7,281 nt of DNA from NCBI GenBank assembly GCA_028288905.1, contig JAQGHJ010000528.1, positions 1 through 7,281 on the forward strand, in the 5' to 3' direction. The stretch comes from Phycisphaerales bacterium. GTDB taxonomy: Bacteria > Planctomycetota > Phycisphaerae > Tepidisphaerales > Tepidisphaeraceae. The notes under the pieces were generated by a model, which saw only the letters and a list, made by a program, of their open reading frames with translations, was not told the origin of the DNA and ran no database searches. How positions within the stretch are numbered: position 1 is the stretch's first letter; each line of letters begins with the position of its first letter. Shown piece by piece: positions 6,817-7,281 of the stretch. The position numbers and the translations under genes are program-made.

Positions 6817-6885
6817 GCGTGTGAAACGCCGAACTGCCGGAGGCCAAGGGGCAAGGGGCCGGTGCGGCGTTGGCGGGAGTTCCGG

Positions 6886-6891
6886 ATTATC
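6886..6891 (-). promoter_or_regulatory. Possible -10 element for the zinc-ribbon gene
   Basis: On the minus strand GATAAT (5 of 6 matches to TATAAT) lies about 90 bases before the start codon, in a locally AT-richer patch (TGTAGATAAT). No good -35 hexamer is seen at the usual spacing. Weak call from position and composition only. Confidence 0.25.
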
Positions 6892-7109
6892 TACAAGTGG
6901 ACGGCTATGGGAAGAGTCGACCCGACCAAACCGGCCCGCGCCCGCTCCAACCGCTCACAGTCTAAGGCTCGCGGCGCGGTACGCGGACAGTTCATCAAGG
7001 CGCCAGAGGTGTCCGCGGCCGCAAGGGGTTGGCCGGCAGGACCTGCCTCTTCTGATGCAGAAGCAGTGAGCCGACACGCGAGCCAAGTCTACAAACACTC
7101 AAACAAAAA

Positions 7110-7137
7110 GAGCCCGTGGCGGTTAGGCCACGGGCTC
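7110..7137 (-). terminator. Intrinsic terminator for a minus-strand transcript from beyond the right edge
   Basis: GAGCCCGTGGC (7110-7120) pairs perfectly with GCCACGGGCTC (7127-7137) across a 6-base loop. Read on the minus strand it is followed by TTTTTGTTT, a textbook T-run. The plus side has no T-run. No minus-strand gene is recognisable between 7138 and the window end, so the gene or RNA it serves probably ends just outside or at the very edge. Confidence 0.85.
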
Positions 7138-7181
7138 CTCGTCTTGTCGAGTGTATGGATACAGGAGGAGGAGGCCGTCCG

Positions 7182-7236
7182 CCCCGCATCGCTGCGGGGG
7201 TCCCCCCCCGCCCGGCCTCGCCCTTGCGGGCGGGGC
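7182..7236. repeat. Tandem GC-rich hairpins
   Basis: CCCCGCA (7182-7188) pairs with TGCGGGG (7193-7199) over a 4-base loop TCGC. GCCTCGCCC (7215-7223) pairs with GGGCGGGGC (7228-7236, one G-T wobble) over a 4-base loop TTGC. An 8-base C run (7202-7209) lies between them. Such paired stems suggest a structured intergenic RNA or untranslated region; no known RNA family is recognised. Confidence 0.4.
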
Positions 7237-7281
7237 GGGCGGGAGGACGAGGCGGGCGCTGACGTGTCCCGCGCTTCCCGG

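Larger units (their letters stand above)
6800..7281. other. Right-end region without a convincing gene
   Basis: It holds the ribosome binding site and probable promoter of the zinc-ribbon gene (up to about 6900), then a stretch to about 7100 in which I see no supported feature. A minus-strand terminator (7110-7137) and a GC-rich hairpin pair (7182-7236) follow. A plus-strand frame opens with ATG at 6907 and stays open for at least 120 codons, but it runs through the terminator and hairpins and has no recognisable motif or ribosome binding site. It is not called. Confidence 0.5.

Noticed and set aside
5402..7069. A 555-codon open frame on the plus strand, antisense to the whole zinc-ribbon gene
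   Set aside because: Its product is Arg/Leu/Val/Gly-rich with no motif, as expected of a mirror frame in GC-rich DNA. The minus strand has a clear family match, ribosome binding site and terminator.
6907..7281. A plus-strand frame from ATG 6907 open to the window end
   Set aside because: It reads through a strong terminator and two hairpins, has no ribosome binding site and no recognisable protein features.

Overview
This is a very GC-rich bacterial window with tightly spaced genes on both strands. It most likely comes from a planctomycete, probably of the Gemmata type. The best clue is a small protein ending in a CxxCGYDLRATPxxCPxCG zinc ribbon, a tail that recurs in planctomycete proteins. 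The alanine/proline-rich protein extensions and the base composition fit. Assignment to a phylum is inference; there is no rRNA here.

Layout. Positions 1-621 (+) hold the C-terminal part of biotin synthase, BioB, cut by the left edge. Positions 622-870 are non-coding, with short direct and inverted repeats. Positions 871-1281 (-) encode a small protein with two hydrophobic segments and a C-terminal zinc ribbon. It is divergent from a beta-ketoacyl synthase at 1318-2580 (+). A gap at 2581-3214 carries no convincing gene; it holds an AT-rich patch that starts an attC-like imperfect inverted repeat, then a second strong hairpin. Positions 3215-3679 (-) encode a single-domain receiver-like protein in which glutamate appears to sit at the phosphoacceptor position. 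Divergent from it is a CCA-adding-type tRNA nucleotidyltransferase at 3917-5362 (+). That gene converges on a coiled-coil/C4 zinc-ribbon protein at 5507-6799 (-), and a strong hairpin terminator lies between them. The right end, 6800-7281, has no convincing gene. It holds a minus-strand terminator that must serve a transcript arriving from beyond the right edge, plus GC-rich hairpins.

How the genes relate. No clear operon or multi-gene system is visible: neighbouring genes mostly alternate in strand, so each is probably transcribed alone. The recognisable functions are housekeeping: biotin synthesis, acyl-chain condensation and tRNA 3'-end maturation. The rest are lineage-type small regulators or zinc-ribbon proteins. 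I found no defence system, CRISPR array, complete mobile element or RNA gene. The points most worth a second look are the degenerate receiver, the attC-like element, the unusual condensing enzyme and the extended zinc-ribbon protein.
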